DNA of 64,000 bases, taken from the NCBI GenBank assembly GCA_022457155.1, contig JAJGOT010000021.1, forward strand, positions 2,721,001 to 2,785,000. The letters are read 5' to 3'. The position numbers and the translations under genes are program-made. The first letter of the stretch is position 1, and every line of letters starts with the position of its first letter. Below are positions 1 through 11,096 of this stretch, piece after piece. Origin of the DNA: Cladopsammia gracilis. Its lineage: Eukaryota; Cnidaria; Anthozoa; Scleractinia; Dendrophylliidae. The notes beneath the pieces were generated by a model. It did no database searches. It saw nothing but the letters and a program-made list of their open reading frames with translations, and had not been told where the DNA came from.

Positions 1-600
1 TTCCATCTCAAACGAAAAAACACTTACTCGGCTATCCACTGAATTCTTGACTGTTGTGTTCAAGCCATGTCCGCAGCCTTAATATAGACCCCCTCGCACC
101 CCCGGCCGAGATCTGGGGCGAGTGAAAAAAAAAACAATATCCATACTCCCCCATGGGTACCCTGTTCCTTCCCAGCCTACAACGTCGTTCTTTCAAAGAG
201 AATAAAAAGAGCAGGGTCCCACCTTTTCACGCCTCACTCAATTCTTGCGAATTGAAGATGGCGTCCAACCAAACAGTTGCGCCAAACCCTTCAATGGCCG
301 ACCTGAAGGAGGATCCCGAGGAGATAACGGGGCCCTTCTTCGAGTTTCAATTCACAACTTATACGGATTATCGTTCGCAAAAGATTAGGACATGACGTGG
401 CCTGTTTGATGCCAGTCTCCAACAAACCACGGGTCTCATACCTTCCCGTCACTACGATGTGGGTACGAACTCAAAGAGGCATTGCGTCGTGCTATCGATC
501 GCATATTGAATCAAAGGCTTCTTCGAGCCAACCCGTGAATACGAAATGCTAACGGTAAGCCAATATTGCGGGTTTTTTTTTTCTGGAAATTAAATGTAAC
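1..600. other. No recognisable gene
   Basis: Mixed-composition sequence. A short plus-strand frame at 258-395 (about 45 codons) has no family I recognise and no visible splice context. I see no repeat boundary here. It may belong to the same polymerase-bearing debris as the fragment at 865-1312, but nothing proves that. Confidence 0.4.
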
Positions 601-678
601 GACTTTTGACGAATGAAAACAAACAAACAAACAAAAAAGTAACTTTCAGTTCGGAAAAAAAAAAGAAGAAAAAAATCC

Positions 679-759
679 GTTCTGGGCGAGATTCGAACTC
701 ACGTCCTTTGGTTGCCTCTGGCTCTGTAGTCCATTCACTTGTGTACTGCGCTACCAAGG
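679..759 (-). tRNA. tRNA-like pol III unit, degenerate
   Basis: On the minus strand the T arm (686-702) forms a five-pair stem around TTCGAAT, a good internal B box. The region near 740-757 resembles an A box (GGTAGCGCAGT). The 3' side runs straight into a T tract (plus-strand A run 654-675), as at a pol III terminator. The acceptor stem pairs in only about four of seven positions and the anticodon arm is poor, so this is not a functional tRNA by eye. It is more likely a tRNA pseudogene or SINE head. The variable region is long, as in Leu/Ser tRNAs. Confidence 0.3.
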
Positions 760-864
760 ATTTGTCTGATATGATATATGGGGCAAAAGTTTACGTCTGA
801 GTGATGGATCGAGCAAGTGAGTGAGTGAGTGAATTGGCCGCCGTTACCGATAACCCGTTCAATA

Positions 865-1312
865 CGCATGCGAACCCGAGATCCCTCTGGGCAATTTTCT
901 CGGCGAGATGACGGACGAATTGGATGACAAGAAAGGCAATCGTGACGTCATCGTCGAATTCGTATCCTGCGGCCCCAAGAACTATGCCTACAAGACGCGT
1001 TTGGGAAAGACGGAAGAGAAAATTCGCGGGTTCACCTTGAACGTGCGCGGGCAACAACGCCTTCATTTTCAAGCCATGAAAGACACCCTGCTCCTAGAAC
1101 TGCGATCGCCTCTCCCCAAACCCCGTACCATCAACGTACCCAACCCGCATTTCATCCAGAGAGACAAGCGCACCAAGACGTTGACCACCGTCCGCTGGGA
1201 CAAACGATGGGGGGTGGTTTACGACAAACGCGTCATCGGCGACGAATTCACCTTCAAGACTCTCCCTTACGGTTACAGTTGGCTTCGACCCGACGACGAT
1301 CTCGTCGATTAA
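865..1312 (+). pseudogene. DNA polymerase B C-terminal fragment (Polinton type)
   Basis: The open frame starts without a start codon near 865 and ends at a stop at 1312. It matches, block for block, the C-terminal thumb region of the polymerase fragments at 11600-13405: a segment like FLGEMTDEL, then EFVSCGPKNYAYKT, then a conserved basic stretch and a terminal PYGY motif. The palm motifs (YxDTDS) are absent, so this is the last third only. It is clearly diverged from the other copies. The surroundings show no other Polinton gene, so it is a stranded remnant. Confidence 0.7.
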
Positions 1313-2975
1313 AAAAACCCGGACACGAACCCAGAGGTAACGTGACTTTGTAGCCGACGAACTATCAAAGGGGCGTTCTCCCAGTCGGGGATGGAACCCA
1401 TGCCCCCCTCTTGTAAACATAGCTTTTTTGTTGTTGTTGTTGTTGTTGTTGTTGTTTTGTTTTTCTTCGCATGTCAGGGGCGTTCTCCCATTCGGGGATG
1501 GAACCCATGTCCCCGCTTGTCAACTAGTTTCGTTTTTTTTTTTGTTACGTTACTAATAAATTACATTTTTTGTGTTATTTTCTGTTTTTTTTTGTCTCTC
1601 TGGCCGAGCGGGATCTGGGACCCACCCCGCGTGCGGAACCAGTGCGACCAGTCACCATCCCCGAGCGACCCCCGAACCCATCCCGAGCGACCCCCGAGCG
1701 GGAGCTGGGATCCTCGACACATCCTGGTTATTGCACCATCATTACGACCTTTAAAAACCTTTAAGAACCTTTAAGTCACCTTTAAGGTCACTTCCGGAAT
1801 CCCGAACCATCCCCGAGCGACCCCCGAGGCATCCCCGAACCCATCCGGAGCTCTTCCCGACCTTGCACGTAATATGATGTCATCGCTCCAAAATAACACG
1901 GCCTCTGATTGGCTACAAGTGGTCACATGTGCTAAATCCTGGCTCCTGATTGGTCTAGGTACTTCGTGAGCTGCTATTGCTGCTGACACCCTATGTATCT
2001 TTTCAAGATAAAATTTTATTCTGTTCGAAGATAGAATATTTGTTGACCTGGTTGAAATCCTTTCCCTTTCAAGGCCAAAAATCCAAGATTTTAGTGAAAT
2101 TTTTCCAAAACAGTACTTAGGACGTTCTTGCTGGAATCCCTTCAATTTGTGTTAATTTATAAATAAAAAAAAAATACACTTGTCTTTCGGAAGGCTAGCG
2201 ACGTATAGGCTCCTGTTGCTCTTGTTAAGTAGTGTTGCATTCGATTCCGAAAATATAAATCGACTGAGGAACCCAGCATCGTGAAACAAAACATTAACAA
2301 AACAAATGAGGGTAGGGTGGGGAGAGCTGCACGAGTGGCTAATCAAAGTGAAGAGAAAAGATGAAAAATATGCCAACAAAAACGATTTATTTATGTTTGT
2401 TTTCTTAGAAAATACTTTTAAATGTTGATTTTTAAAACATATTTATTTCAAAGACACTTTTCTCGGCCATTGCTTCTACTGCGGCACGATTTTGCACAGT
2501 AAAGAAAACTCTGGTCGGATACTGGGCATACTAAATCAAGACTTAGTGAACGTTTTTAGCCACCATTAGTATTCTAGAAAAAATAAATTTAAAGAAGAGT
2601 TAATCGATGTTTTGACCACTTGACTTCTTTGAGTATCGTCACGTTAATTATCCAACAGTTTCTTTGAAAATATCACATTTTACGGACCCTTAGTTGAACA
2701 GCGATGGTTTCACAGCGCAGTGAACAGCATAAATATTATCATTGAAACTTTCACTCACCTGAACAGAACGGTGTCTTCTGCAAGTGTTTCTCAAGCTAAA
2801 AGCCCACCAAAACTTGCATTTAAAAGCTGCAATGTTCGGCTTCCTTTTGGAATATTTCGTATGTAGGAAATTGATAAGCGCGTTGCAAAAAATTAAATTA
2901 CTTTTTAACTTGTCGGATACTGGGCAACATACTGTACCCATGAGTATTTTAGTTCCAATTTTGTAAATTGAAATG

Positions 2976-2976
<1 letters not shown>
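1313..2976. other. Non-coding, short internal repeats
   Basis: Contains two near-identical 40-nt blocks (1370-1410 and 1477-1520) each with GGGGATGGAACCCATG, which resembles a tRNA T arm when read on the minus strand. A (TTG)n run lies between them (about 1428-1456). Degenerate repeats of CCGAGCGACCCCCGA occur at 1660-1700 and 1805-1840. From 2150 to 2976 I see only AT-rich sequence with no gene or repeat boundary. Confidence 0.4.

Positions 2977-3051
<75 letters not shown>
2977..3051. repeat. (AT)n microsatellite
   Basis: An uninterrupted AT dinucleotide run of about 75 nt. It lies immediately next to the presumed 3' flank of the Penelope-like element. Confidence 0.97.
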
Positions 3052-3053
<2 letters not shown>

Positions 3054-3164
3054 CTGAATAAAAAGGTTTACACAAACGGTGAACTCTTCAGCAGAAGGAT
3101 CCAAGGATACGACGCCACCACGTGAATTTGTAGATAAGTATAATAAAAAAAACGATGGGGCGAA

Positions 3165-3225
3165 CTTCTTACTGGTCCTGACTGATTTTAACGTTTCGGC
3201 CTTCGGCCTTCTTCAAAAATTACAA
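3165..3225 (-). ncRNA. Hammerhead-ribozyme-like motif, degenerate
   Basis: Read on the minus strand, TTTGAAGA is followed by a four-pair GGCC/GGCC hairpin and then GAAACG. This resembles the hammerhead core (CUGANGA, stem II, GAAA) with the first core C changed. Hammerheads are established components of Penelope-like element terminal repeats, and this site lies downstream of the GIY-YIG frame, where one is expected. I could not confirm stems I and III, so activity is doubtful. Confidence 0.35.
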
Positions 3226-3470
3226 AAAATTAAAAACTAAAAACTAAAAACTATGTAAAATGATTAAGTTATACAAGTTGTGACTTATATACATTAAGCT
3301 ACAAAAACAAAGGAAAACGAAGTTACGTAACATAACAAAAGAACTAAATAACAAGGAAAAATTTAACGCTAAAAATAACATACATGATGTGATAAAACCT
3401 TAATTAATGATTGAAACAAAGAAAACTCTCTGTCGAGGGCCCCCGAATAATCATATAGGTCACTGTCGGA

Positions 3471-3710
3471 ATGACAGGACCAGCACGTCTTACCAAGTGC
3501 CCCAATAGTTCTGAACATGATATTTCACAAATTAGCTTTATTCTTATCGAACAGATTAGATCATTTCAAAATACATTTCACCTTGACCAATTGTTGCTCA
3601 CTAGGGAGGCTTATTGGACAACCCAATTGTTTACGCTCAATCCGCATGGCCTTAACAAGAGACGTGAATTTAGATCAAAAAACCGCATTAACTACAATAA
3701 TTAACGCACG
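3471..3710 (+). pseudogene. Second Penelope-like GIY-YIG C-terminal fragment
   Basis: The frame ends with REAYWTTQLFTLNPHGLNKR, which matches the terminal block of Penelope GIY-YIG endonucleases (compare YKLNTLSPYGLND at the end of the neighbouring minus-strand copy). The GIY-YIG core itself is missing. It lies on the opposite strand to the adjacent element and differs in sequence, so it belongs to another Penelope-like insertion. Confidence 0.6.
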
Positions 3711-3818
3711 TATCTTGCAATAATAGGATTGTCTTTTTCTTTTCCTTGTTTTATTCTTTGTATTGTTTTTAGTTGTTTTGTGTTTAAACGTTCCGTCGGG
3801 GGCACTTGGTAAGACGTG
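3483..3818. repeat. 20-bp inverted repeat pair
   Basis: GCACGTCTTACCAAGTGCCC at 3483-3502 recurs exactly in inverted orientation at 3799-3818, around 296 bp that include the second GIY-YIG fragment. It could mark a rearranged Penelope terminal repeat. Confidence 0.7.
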
Positions 3819-3988
3819 CACGTCTTACCAAAATGGTCGTTACAAAAGCACGCGCCATAACACTTTTAAACTGTCAAATATAACAATCGCGAGCACGGAC
3901 AAATAAAAAATCTAGCCAACGCGCTTAATCACGCGCTCGCAACAATAAACAATCCCGGACGTACGCACTCGCTAATAAGCTAATACTG

Positions 3989-4459
3989 TTACGTGCGCCT
4001 AGAGCGCTTGTTTTGACCAAAGAAAAAATCATTGTCATTGAGACCATACGGGCTCAAAGTGTTCAGCTTATACGGCCATTGTCCCTCCTTTTCCCTCAAT
4101 TCTCTTTCTACATTCACCCTGTCTATTATCTGAATCTTCACATCCGTCAACCCGTTATGTCCTTCACTCCACAGATGCTTATAAAGCAAGTCATCATTCT
4201 CGCGATTTACTTGTTCAAGATTTTCATGGCGCCTGATTATCGACTTGTGGTTATTAAATCTAAGTCGAAACTTAGTCCTGGTAGATCCTACATATTGTAG
4301 TCCACAGATCTTGCATGTTATCAGATACACCACATTACACGAATTACAATTAAGACTATAGTTAATGGAATATCTTTTACCACCGGCAGTGGAAATAAAA
4401 AAATCTTTCATGTCCATGTAACCACACACCTCACATCTCCTCGACCCGCACTTGCTCAC
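3989..4459 (-). pseudogene. Penelope-like GIY-YIG endonuclease domain
   Basis: The 156-codon frame holds a Cys-rich linker (CGSRRCEVCGYM) followed by the GIY-YIG core. In the core, VVYLITCKICGLQYVGST gives the paired hydrophobic-YVG strand, RLRFNNHKS provides the arginine and histidine region, and the terminal block is PYGLND. This domain nicks target DNA for Penelope retrotransposition. It is separated from the reverse transcriptase frame by a stop and frame change at 4459-4493, so the polyprotein is broken. Confidence 0.8.
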
Positions 4460-4492
4460 TCCTCGTTGTTAATGTTCTCCCGAGTTCCTGTT

Positions 4493-5371
4493 TTACTTTG
4501 CATGGGCCAGATAATCCGCCAAACTTTTAGGTTTTCTAAATGCTACCATTGGGATATTCCTAACGGCTCTGCTGCATCTATCTGACGACTCCAATATTGG
4601 GTGCAGCTCTCTTAGTATTCCACCAATATTCGGTAAGCCAGGATGGTATGTCACAACAAAAGGTATTTTTTGTTTTCGATCACGCGGTTTGTCCTCCAAA
4701 GCTTCTTTCCTTGACATATTTCTAGCCCTTCTAATTTGACTCTCCACAAAGTTCTTCTTGTACCCTCTTGTGACCAAAAATTCACACAGATCACTTGCTC
4801 TTATTTCAAAAAAGCAAAGTTTCGAACAAATCCTCCGCAGTCGTAAAGCCTGTGCGTAAGGTATGCCTTTCTTGCATGCGTTAGGATGGCATAAACTGTA
4901 ATGCAAATACTGATAGCTATCTGTGGGTTTAACAAATACGTCCGTTTGTAAATCTCCCGACTCGTTTATGACTTTAACGTCCAAAAATTCGATTTCACTC
5001 GTTGACCATTTCGATGTAAATTTGATAGTATCATGCGCATTATTCACATCATCTATGAACTCTTGAAGTTTCTCCTCACCCTCCGTCCATATGAAAAACA
5101 TATCGTCTATAAACCTCCCAACATATATTTCCGAGAAATCCCCGTCAGCAACTCTATCATCCGAGTGGAAATATTCCTTCAATCGAATTCGCCTAATATA
5201 TTCTTTAATATCCTTTCTTAAAACATAGATGTCAACCTTCTCCGGTGTAGGACAAAACTTCAGCCCCTTAGACAAAAGGGATATTTCCGCTTCAGTCAGT
5301 ACTCTCTTTGAATGATTGACAACAGTCCAAGTATGATAGAGTTGACGGGGATTTCTCGGAAATGCCAGCAT
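4493..5371 (-). pseudogene. Penelope-like reverse transcriptase, internally deleted
   Basis: The first 75 or so residues look like the N-terminal region of Penelope proteins. They are followed directly by the RT catalytic block GRFIDDMFFIW (the DD of motif C) and the thumb and connection region (EIEFLDVKV, then YSLCHPNACKKGIPYAQALR, a strong Penelope signature). RT motifs 1-4 are missing between them, and part of them is found in inverted orientation at 5390-6003. Confidence 0.8.
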
Positions 5372-5389
5372 TTAGAAATAAATCGCAAT

Positions 5390-6003
5390 GGTGTCTGGAG
5401 AATGACAGAGAGTTAGCTATAGAAGCTCACGCGGAAGCACTTGAGAGAAAGATTTTATTGAATAATTAAAAAGTATCCTACCAGCGGAATCTTACAAAGG
5501 ACGAGCAGAGAGCATTGAAGAACTTACGGAGTTATGAAGACATAATTATAAAGAAAGCGGACAAAGGATCGGCCGTGGTTGTTATGGATAAAGCAACGTA
5601 CGTAAAGGAAGCCATGCGACAGTTAAATGATGCTGATGTATATACGCCATTGAATGGGAATCCCACTCGAAACATGGTTGACAAGATCAACAAGAAAATA
5701 CAAGGCTGCTGTGACAAGGGGAATATTGATAAGAAGACGAGAGATTATTTACTAGCGGCAGAAGATGCAAAGCCAGGAAGGTTTTATTTATTACCAAAGA
5801 TACACAAGCCAGGGTGTCCAGGTAGACCAGTTGTGTCAGGATGTGGCACTCCTACGGAAAAGATTTCGGAATTTGTGGATGTTAAGTTGAGACCATTGGT
5901 ACCGGAAATAAGATCATACATTAAAGATACTAATGACTTTTTAAAGAAGTTGGGTGAATTAGGAAAATTACCAGAGGGTGCAATCTTGAAAACAATACAC
6001 TTG
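5390..6003 (+). pseudogene. Penelope-like reverse transcriptase, front half
   Basis: The frame carries KKADKGSAVVVMDK (RT motif 1 region) and GRFYLLPKIHKPGCPGRPVV, the characteristic Penelope LPKIHK block, then the helix before motif A. It stops at the junction with the 1.15-kb dispersed repeat at about 6004. It supplies the segment absent from the minus-strand copy, which suggests inversion of a single element. Confidence 0.8.
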
Positions 6004-6006
6004 TTG

Positions 6007-6860
6007 CTTGTCAAAAATTGCCCGAGAAACTGATTTGAAAATCAAAATTGCAAAAATACACAAACATATTTGCACAAGGCGATGCGAGTGAAGATTAGAA
6101 CTGTACTATAAAATCCAAGTCTTGTTTTGTTTACATAAAATCGCTTTTTAATCTATGCAATGAATGAACAAACACATAAAAATGGACAACACAAACTTCT
6201 TTCGAAAACATTTATTCAAATCCCCATTAGTTTATGTTTAAAAGCAAAACGCGTACCGTTTATAGCTCATCGGGTTCCAGCTGCCTTCGATGAAATTCAA
6301 GAAATCAATACAAGTACGTTTTAAAATGAATTCTCCAAAACTAACAATAACACAAAGAAAAAGTCAATCACAGATTGATATCAATATAAATTCTCATCGA
6401 AAAATGTAATCTGTTTTACCTTTAAGTTCCTCGCTTGTTTGGAAATTCAAATCTCCGCTTCTGGTTCTGAAATCCGTAAAACACAAACATCTCCCGCATT
6501 GATAAAAACGTAATACATGAAGTTCCTCGAAGCAAGTTTTTATACCTGAAAGCTCGTCTTTTTCCACTAAAGCAGCTTCTGAGTATCCCTTAAATAGTAT
6601 CCCTGTCTTGTTAAACGGTTTTCTCCTCTTAGTAAATTCACAGCAAAACATCGAATTGTTTTCCCAGCTGACGTGACATTCGGCCGTGTAACCGCGCGAA
6701 AAACAAAGGCTCGCTTTGGTTCCAGCGCGACGGCGGACGGCGGCCGCGGGCACTACGCGCCCGCGAAACATTCCGCTAGCCATGACCATGAAAAATGGCG
6801 GGCATAGGTTCTATGAGTATGGGGCTGCGCGCGGGTCTTCGGCCCGCAGAGTTCCGCTAT
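6007..6860. repeat. 1.15-kb dispersed repeat, copy A (5'-truncated)
   Basis: Colinear with 8122-9000 and with 53442-54288. It starts at CAAAAATTGCCCGAGAAAC and ends at TTCCGCTAT. Near the end it has a GC-rich hairpin and the block GGCATAGGTTCTATGAGTAT. It lacks the first 250 bp present in copy B. It encodes nothing convincing. It could be a solo LTR, a LINE promoter region or a MITE; I could not decide. Confidence 0.8.
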
Positions 6861-7029
6861 AATGTTCATACTCCTTCCGCGATTCAACAAATACACTCGC
6901 TCTTCCTTTACAACAAACAATCTATCTTCGAAACAGTTTTTTTGGCCACAGCAGCGGTGCGGTTCTCTGGAATAGTCTACCTCAACATTTTAGACGACTT
7001 ATGAAGTGGTGCTACCTTAAGGGTTTTAA
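6861..7029. other. Short spacer, no gene
   Basis: AT-rich sequence between the dispersed repeat and the TTAA-type MITE. Confidence 0.4.
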
Positions 7030-7596
7030 CCCTCGGACCTACAAGGGGTGGGGGGGGATGCCAGATTGTTTTCAAGAACATTTATTGTTGGCACATGCCA
7101 TCTTCAGTAGCTGTTCGTTTATCTTTTTGACACATTTTGGTAAGTATGGCCGCAACCGGTTCCTATGGAAACACGCTATGACGTCATTAGTAGAATACGT
7201 TCCAGATGAAAGCCATTTTTGAATAAAAATGCATGATTTTCACCTTTTTTCAATAAAAAACATATAAAATACTACCAATAGCAGCAAAATGTTTCGTTGT
7301 ATCATATTTTGCAACTCTAGAAAAAAATATGTGCAATTTGCGCATTTTTCCGGTAAAGTTGAACTGTTAGTAAAATCCAAGATGCCGGCCATATTGTCGG
7401 CCATTTCGGATGACGTCAAGGACCCCCAGCAGCGATACAACCCGTAATATTTACCTTATCTTGCAGAGCACATCACAGGCTATCTATTGGATGTAAAATA
7501 TTTTCGAAATATTGTACTACAGCAAAAACCCAAGGGGCTGGGGTTGTTTCCCCTTGTACCACGGTCGGGGTATAAGTTTGCGTGTACGTCCGAGGG
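7030..7596. mobile_element. piggyBac-like MITE with TTAA flanks
   Basis: TTAA (7026-7029) precedes CCCTCGGAC at the left end. The right end GTCCGAGGG is followed by TTAA (7597-7600). TTAA duplications with CCC-starting ends are typical of piggyBac. No transposase is encoded. A partial relative lies at 59517-59990. Confidence 0.7.
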
Positions 7597-7600
7597 TTAA

Positions 7601-7865
7601 AAAGGCGCTAATCTAAATTGCAAAATTAACTTCAAGAAAGTATTTTTTTTTCTGTTTTAAGGTCAATTTAAACTTAAAGCAGACGACTTTGTTAAAATAT
7701 GGTTGCCAAGGAAACATCACATGGCATGAACAAAAATCTGCCACATCGACCTGTTACCAGATAAATTTCAAGTATAGATGAATTGCTCCACAGAAAGGGG
7801 AAAAAGGCAAAATGAAAAGTTTGAAAGCGTCACTGATTACGCTTTAAATCATAATATATATACAT
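7601..7865. other. Spacer, no gene
   Basis: AT-rich sequence with no feature I can support. Confidence 0.4.
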
Positions 7866-9000
7866 AGCCCAAGCCTAACAGTGTCGCACTATGAACAAGC
7901 TTAACTAAGGTGAAACTTAACTAAGGTGAAAGGTTGGAAGCACAAGAATTAAGATTGACGAACGGGCTATTTTCAATTTTAGCAATTCTTAAATACAGTA
8001 TTACGCGACCGTCTGCACAGTACATTTTTATAGACCGTACAAAAATTCACAAAAACAACTTTTCTCTGTCTAGAATAAATAGTACCAATAGTTTCCGAAT
8101 AAAATACAGTTTATGTTTGTCATAAATTGCCCGAGAAACTGATTTGATAATCAAAAATTGCAAAAATACACAAACATATTTGCATAAGGTGATGCGAGTG
8201 AAGATAGAACTGTACTATAAAATCAAAGTCTTGTTTTGTTTACATAAAGTCGCTTTTCAATCTATCTAATGAATGAACAAACACATAAAAATGGACAACA
8301 CAATCTTCTTTCGAAAAAATGTATTCAAATCTCCATTAGTTTACGTTTAAAAGCAAAACGCGTACTATTTAATTATAGCTCATCGAGTTCAAGCCTTCTT
8401 CGATGAAATTCAAGAGATCGATACAACTAAATTTAGGCACGTTTTAAAATCAATTCTCCAAAACTAACAATAATACTAATAAAAAGTCACTCACAGATTG
8501 ATATCAACATAAATTCTCATCGAAAACTGTAATCTGTTTTACCTTTAAGTCCCTCGCTAGCTTTGAAATTCAAATCTCCGCTTCTGGTTCTGAAATCCGT
8601 AGAAAACAAACATCTCCCGCATTGATAAAAACGTAATACATGAAGTTCCTCGAAGCAAGATTTTATCCCTGAAAGCTCGTATTTTTTCCACTAAAGCGGT
8701 TTCTGAGTATATCTTAATTGGTATCCCTGTCTTGAGTAGCAAACCGCGAAAAAATGCAGGAAAATAAGGAGTTTAATTCTCCGCTAGACACAACAAAACA
8801 ACTAAAGTGTTTACCGAGCTCACGGCTGTGTGGCCGCGCGAAAAACAAAATTGCTAAGATCCCGGATGTTGTTCCAACACGGGCGGGCACACACGCGCCT
8901 GCGAAACATTCCGCAAGCCATGACCATGGAAAATCACGGCATAGGTTCTATGAGTATGGAGCTGCGCAGCCAGGCCTTCGGCCTGGCAAGTGCTCCGCTA
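7866..9000. repeat. 1.15-kb dispersed repeat, copy B (longest contiguous)
   Basis: Begins near AGCCTAACAGTGTCGC, which aligns with 39141 in copy C, and runs to GTGCTCCGCTA. The whole unit is present here. The end has a strong hairpin (AGGCCTTCGGCCT core, 8972-8985). Frames within it are short and not conserved among the three copies, so it is treated as non-coding. Confidence 0.8.
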
Positions 9001-9082
9001 CAAGACTCCCTGGCAGGATAAAAAATCGGGTAAGTCCCCTAAGCCAACACTGAAAAAACAAAAACGTTTCTCAATGAGCACG

Positions 9083-9100
9083 CCCCCCCCCCCCCCCCCC
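9083..9100. repeat. C homopolymer run
   Basis: Eighteen consecutive C residues. Confidence 0.95.
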
Positions 9101-9191
9101 AAAGAGGGAATAAGGCAGTATGACCTTCACGTGCAGCTAAGGTCTTTGAACGAAACTATTTTGCCCTATGAATAACAATCTGAAGAGACAA

Positions 9192-10495
9192 TGATCGCGC
9201 GATCGCAAAGGTTTTGGCCACAGATCGAGCGATCGATTATCAATTAAATAAAATCTTGCAAGAGTCATCGTTTGACGATTATCTGGTTTTGCACATTACC
9301 GATCGTTTGACGATTATCTTTAATCGCGGATTAGCCATTGTCTGACGATTATCTGTAATCGCACATTAGCGCTCGTTTGACGATTATTTCGAATCGCGCA
9401 TTATGATCGTCTGATGATTATCTTGAATCGCGCATTAGCGATCATCAGTCGATAATCTGGAATCGTGCATTAGCGATCGTTTGACGATTGTCTGAAATCT
9501 CGCATTACGATCGTCTGACGATTATCTGGAATCGCGCATTGACGCTCGTTTGACGATTATCTGGAATCGCGCATTAGCGATCGTCTGACAATTATCTGGA
9601 ATCGCACATTAGCGCTCGTTTGACAGTTATCTGTAATCGTGCGTTGACGATCGTCTGACGATATATGATCTGGAATCGCGCATTAGCGATCATTGGACGA
9701 TTATCTGTAATTACGCATTGGTAGTCATTTGACGATGATCAGGAATCGCGTATTAATGGTCGTTTGACTATTATCTGGAATCGCGCATTAGCGATCGTCT
9801 GACGATTATCTTTAATTGCGCGTTGCGATCGTGTGACGATTATCTGGTATTGTGAATTAGCGATCGTCTGACGATGTTCTGTAATCGCGCGGCAATCGCG
9901 CATCAGTAGTCGTTCGACGATTACGTGGAATCGCGCATTAACGATCGTTTGACGATTACTTGGAATCGCGCATTAGCGATCGTTTGACGATTATATGGAA
10001 TCGATTGGCAATTGTCTGACGATTATCTGTAATCGCGCATTAGCGATCTTTTCACGATTTTTTTGGAATCGCGCATTAGATATCGTTTAAGGATTATGTG
10101 GAATCGATAGGCCATAGTCTGACGATTTTCGGCAATCGCGCATGACCTGACAATTATCTGGAATCGTTCATTGGCGACCGTTTGACATTTATATGGAATC
10201 GCGTATTACCGCTCATATGACGATAAGGTGGAATCGTGTATTAGCGATGTTCGCCGATCATCAGAAATTGCGTATTGAGGATGTTTGCCGATTATTAGGA
10301 AAATCGTGTATTACCGTTATTTGCCGATCATCAGGAATCATGTGTCAACGATCTTTGCCGATCATCAGGAATCGCGCATTAGCGATCGTTTACTGATTAT
10401 TTGGAATCGCGCATTAGCAGTCATTTGGGGATCATCGGTAACTGTGCATAATCGATCGTTTGGCGATTAAGAGCATCGTTTGGCGGTTAATGAAA
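9192..10495. repeat. 35-bp minisatellite array
   Basis: About 1.3 kb of degenerate tandem units, period 35 where clean (for example two adjacent units from 9543). Each unit carries the cores CGATCGTCTGACGATTATC and GGAATCGCGCATTAG. Units vary by substitutions and small deletions, and CGATCG palindromes recur. There are no unique spacers, so it is not a CRISPR array. Confidence 0.9.
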
Positions 10496-10679
10496 TCGTT
10501 TTCATATTCGAGCGCTAGCGATCACGTTACAGCAGGACGGGATGATGATGGAACGATTCGTGCTTCAATTGTACAAGAATACAAGCACGTTAAATGGGAA
10601 CATAATGAATTCCTCAGTAAATGGTCCTTTATTTTGTCAAGTTCCTGCTTATTCTTTTTTTTTTACAGAATATGGGCAT
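10496..10679. other. Flank between minisatellite and Polinton
   Basis: No gene seen. It ends with a T-rich stretch just before the TCAAGT target duplication at 10680-10685. Confidence 0.5.
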
Positions 10680-10685
10680 TCAAGT

Positions 10686-11096
10686 AGTAGCAGGAGTGGG
10701 TGATCCGGCCCCACCTCAAATAGGGGTTAGATGACATGAATAAATGCCTCCTACCATGGGACACGTCCGAGCCCAAAGACCTCCTTTCAGTCGGTCTGTG
10801 GACTCGGAGTGTCCCATGGTAGGAGGCACGTCCGAGCCCACAGACCTCCTTTCAGTCGGTCTGTGGACTCGGAGTGTCCCATGGTAGGAGGCATTTATTC
10901 ATGTCATCTAACCACTATTTGAGGTGAGGCCGGATGCACCCACTCCTACTACTACATAGTGCACTTGGGTATTACCACTTTTTACGGACCCACCTCAAAT
11001 AAGGGTTGGAGGACATGAATAAAAGCCTCCTGGGATGGTACAGGGGGTTGGGTATTATCAGTTGAAGAAATATATAACCCTTGTATATATACCACA
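10686..11096. repeat. Polinton left terminal inverted repeat
   Basis: About 410 bp. The outer part (10686-10892) contains two tandem 77-bp hairpin units built on CCTCCTACCATGGGACAC and a TCCGAGCCCACAGACC stem. The inner part (10893-11096) matches the reverse complement of 26258-26462 nearly base for base. It ends in a TATA motif directly before an ATG. The extra hairpin unit and an extra inverted block near 10705-10760 are not seen at the right end, so the left TIR has been expanded. Confidence 0.85.
11081..11096 (+). promoter_or_regulatory. TIR-borne TATA promoter, left
   Basis: TTGTATATATACCACA immediately precedes ATG 11097. The mirror-image copy at the right end (26258-26273, minus) precedes the PolB ATG, so each TIR carries an outward-in promoter. 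Confidence 0.6.

Larger units (their letters stand above)
3165..6006. mobile_element. Penelope-like element, rearranged head to head
   Basis: A minus-strand part (about 5371 down to 3165) encodes an N-terminal region joined directly to the back half of the reverse transcriptase, then a GIY-YIG endonuclease and a 3' region. A plus-strand part (about 5390-6003) carries the front half of the reverse transcriptase. The two parts face each other near 5371-5390. Partial and inverted copies are typical of Penelope-like elements, but a later inversion would look the same. Confidence 0.75.

Noticed and set aside
153..395. 80-codon plus-strand frame
   Set aside because: No recognised domain, no promoter or splice context. 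Not called as a gene.
7934..9175. Several 60-100 codon frames in the 1.15-kb repeat
   Set aside because: They are not conserved among the three copies and shift frame between them.
9192..10495. CRISPR-like array of 35-bp repeats
   Set aside because: The units are tandem with no unique spacers, they diverge gradually, and no cas genes are present. It is a minisatellite.
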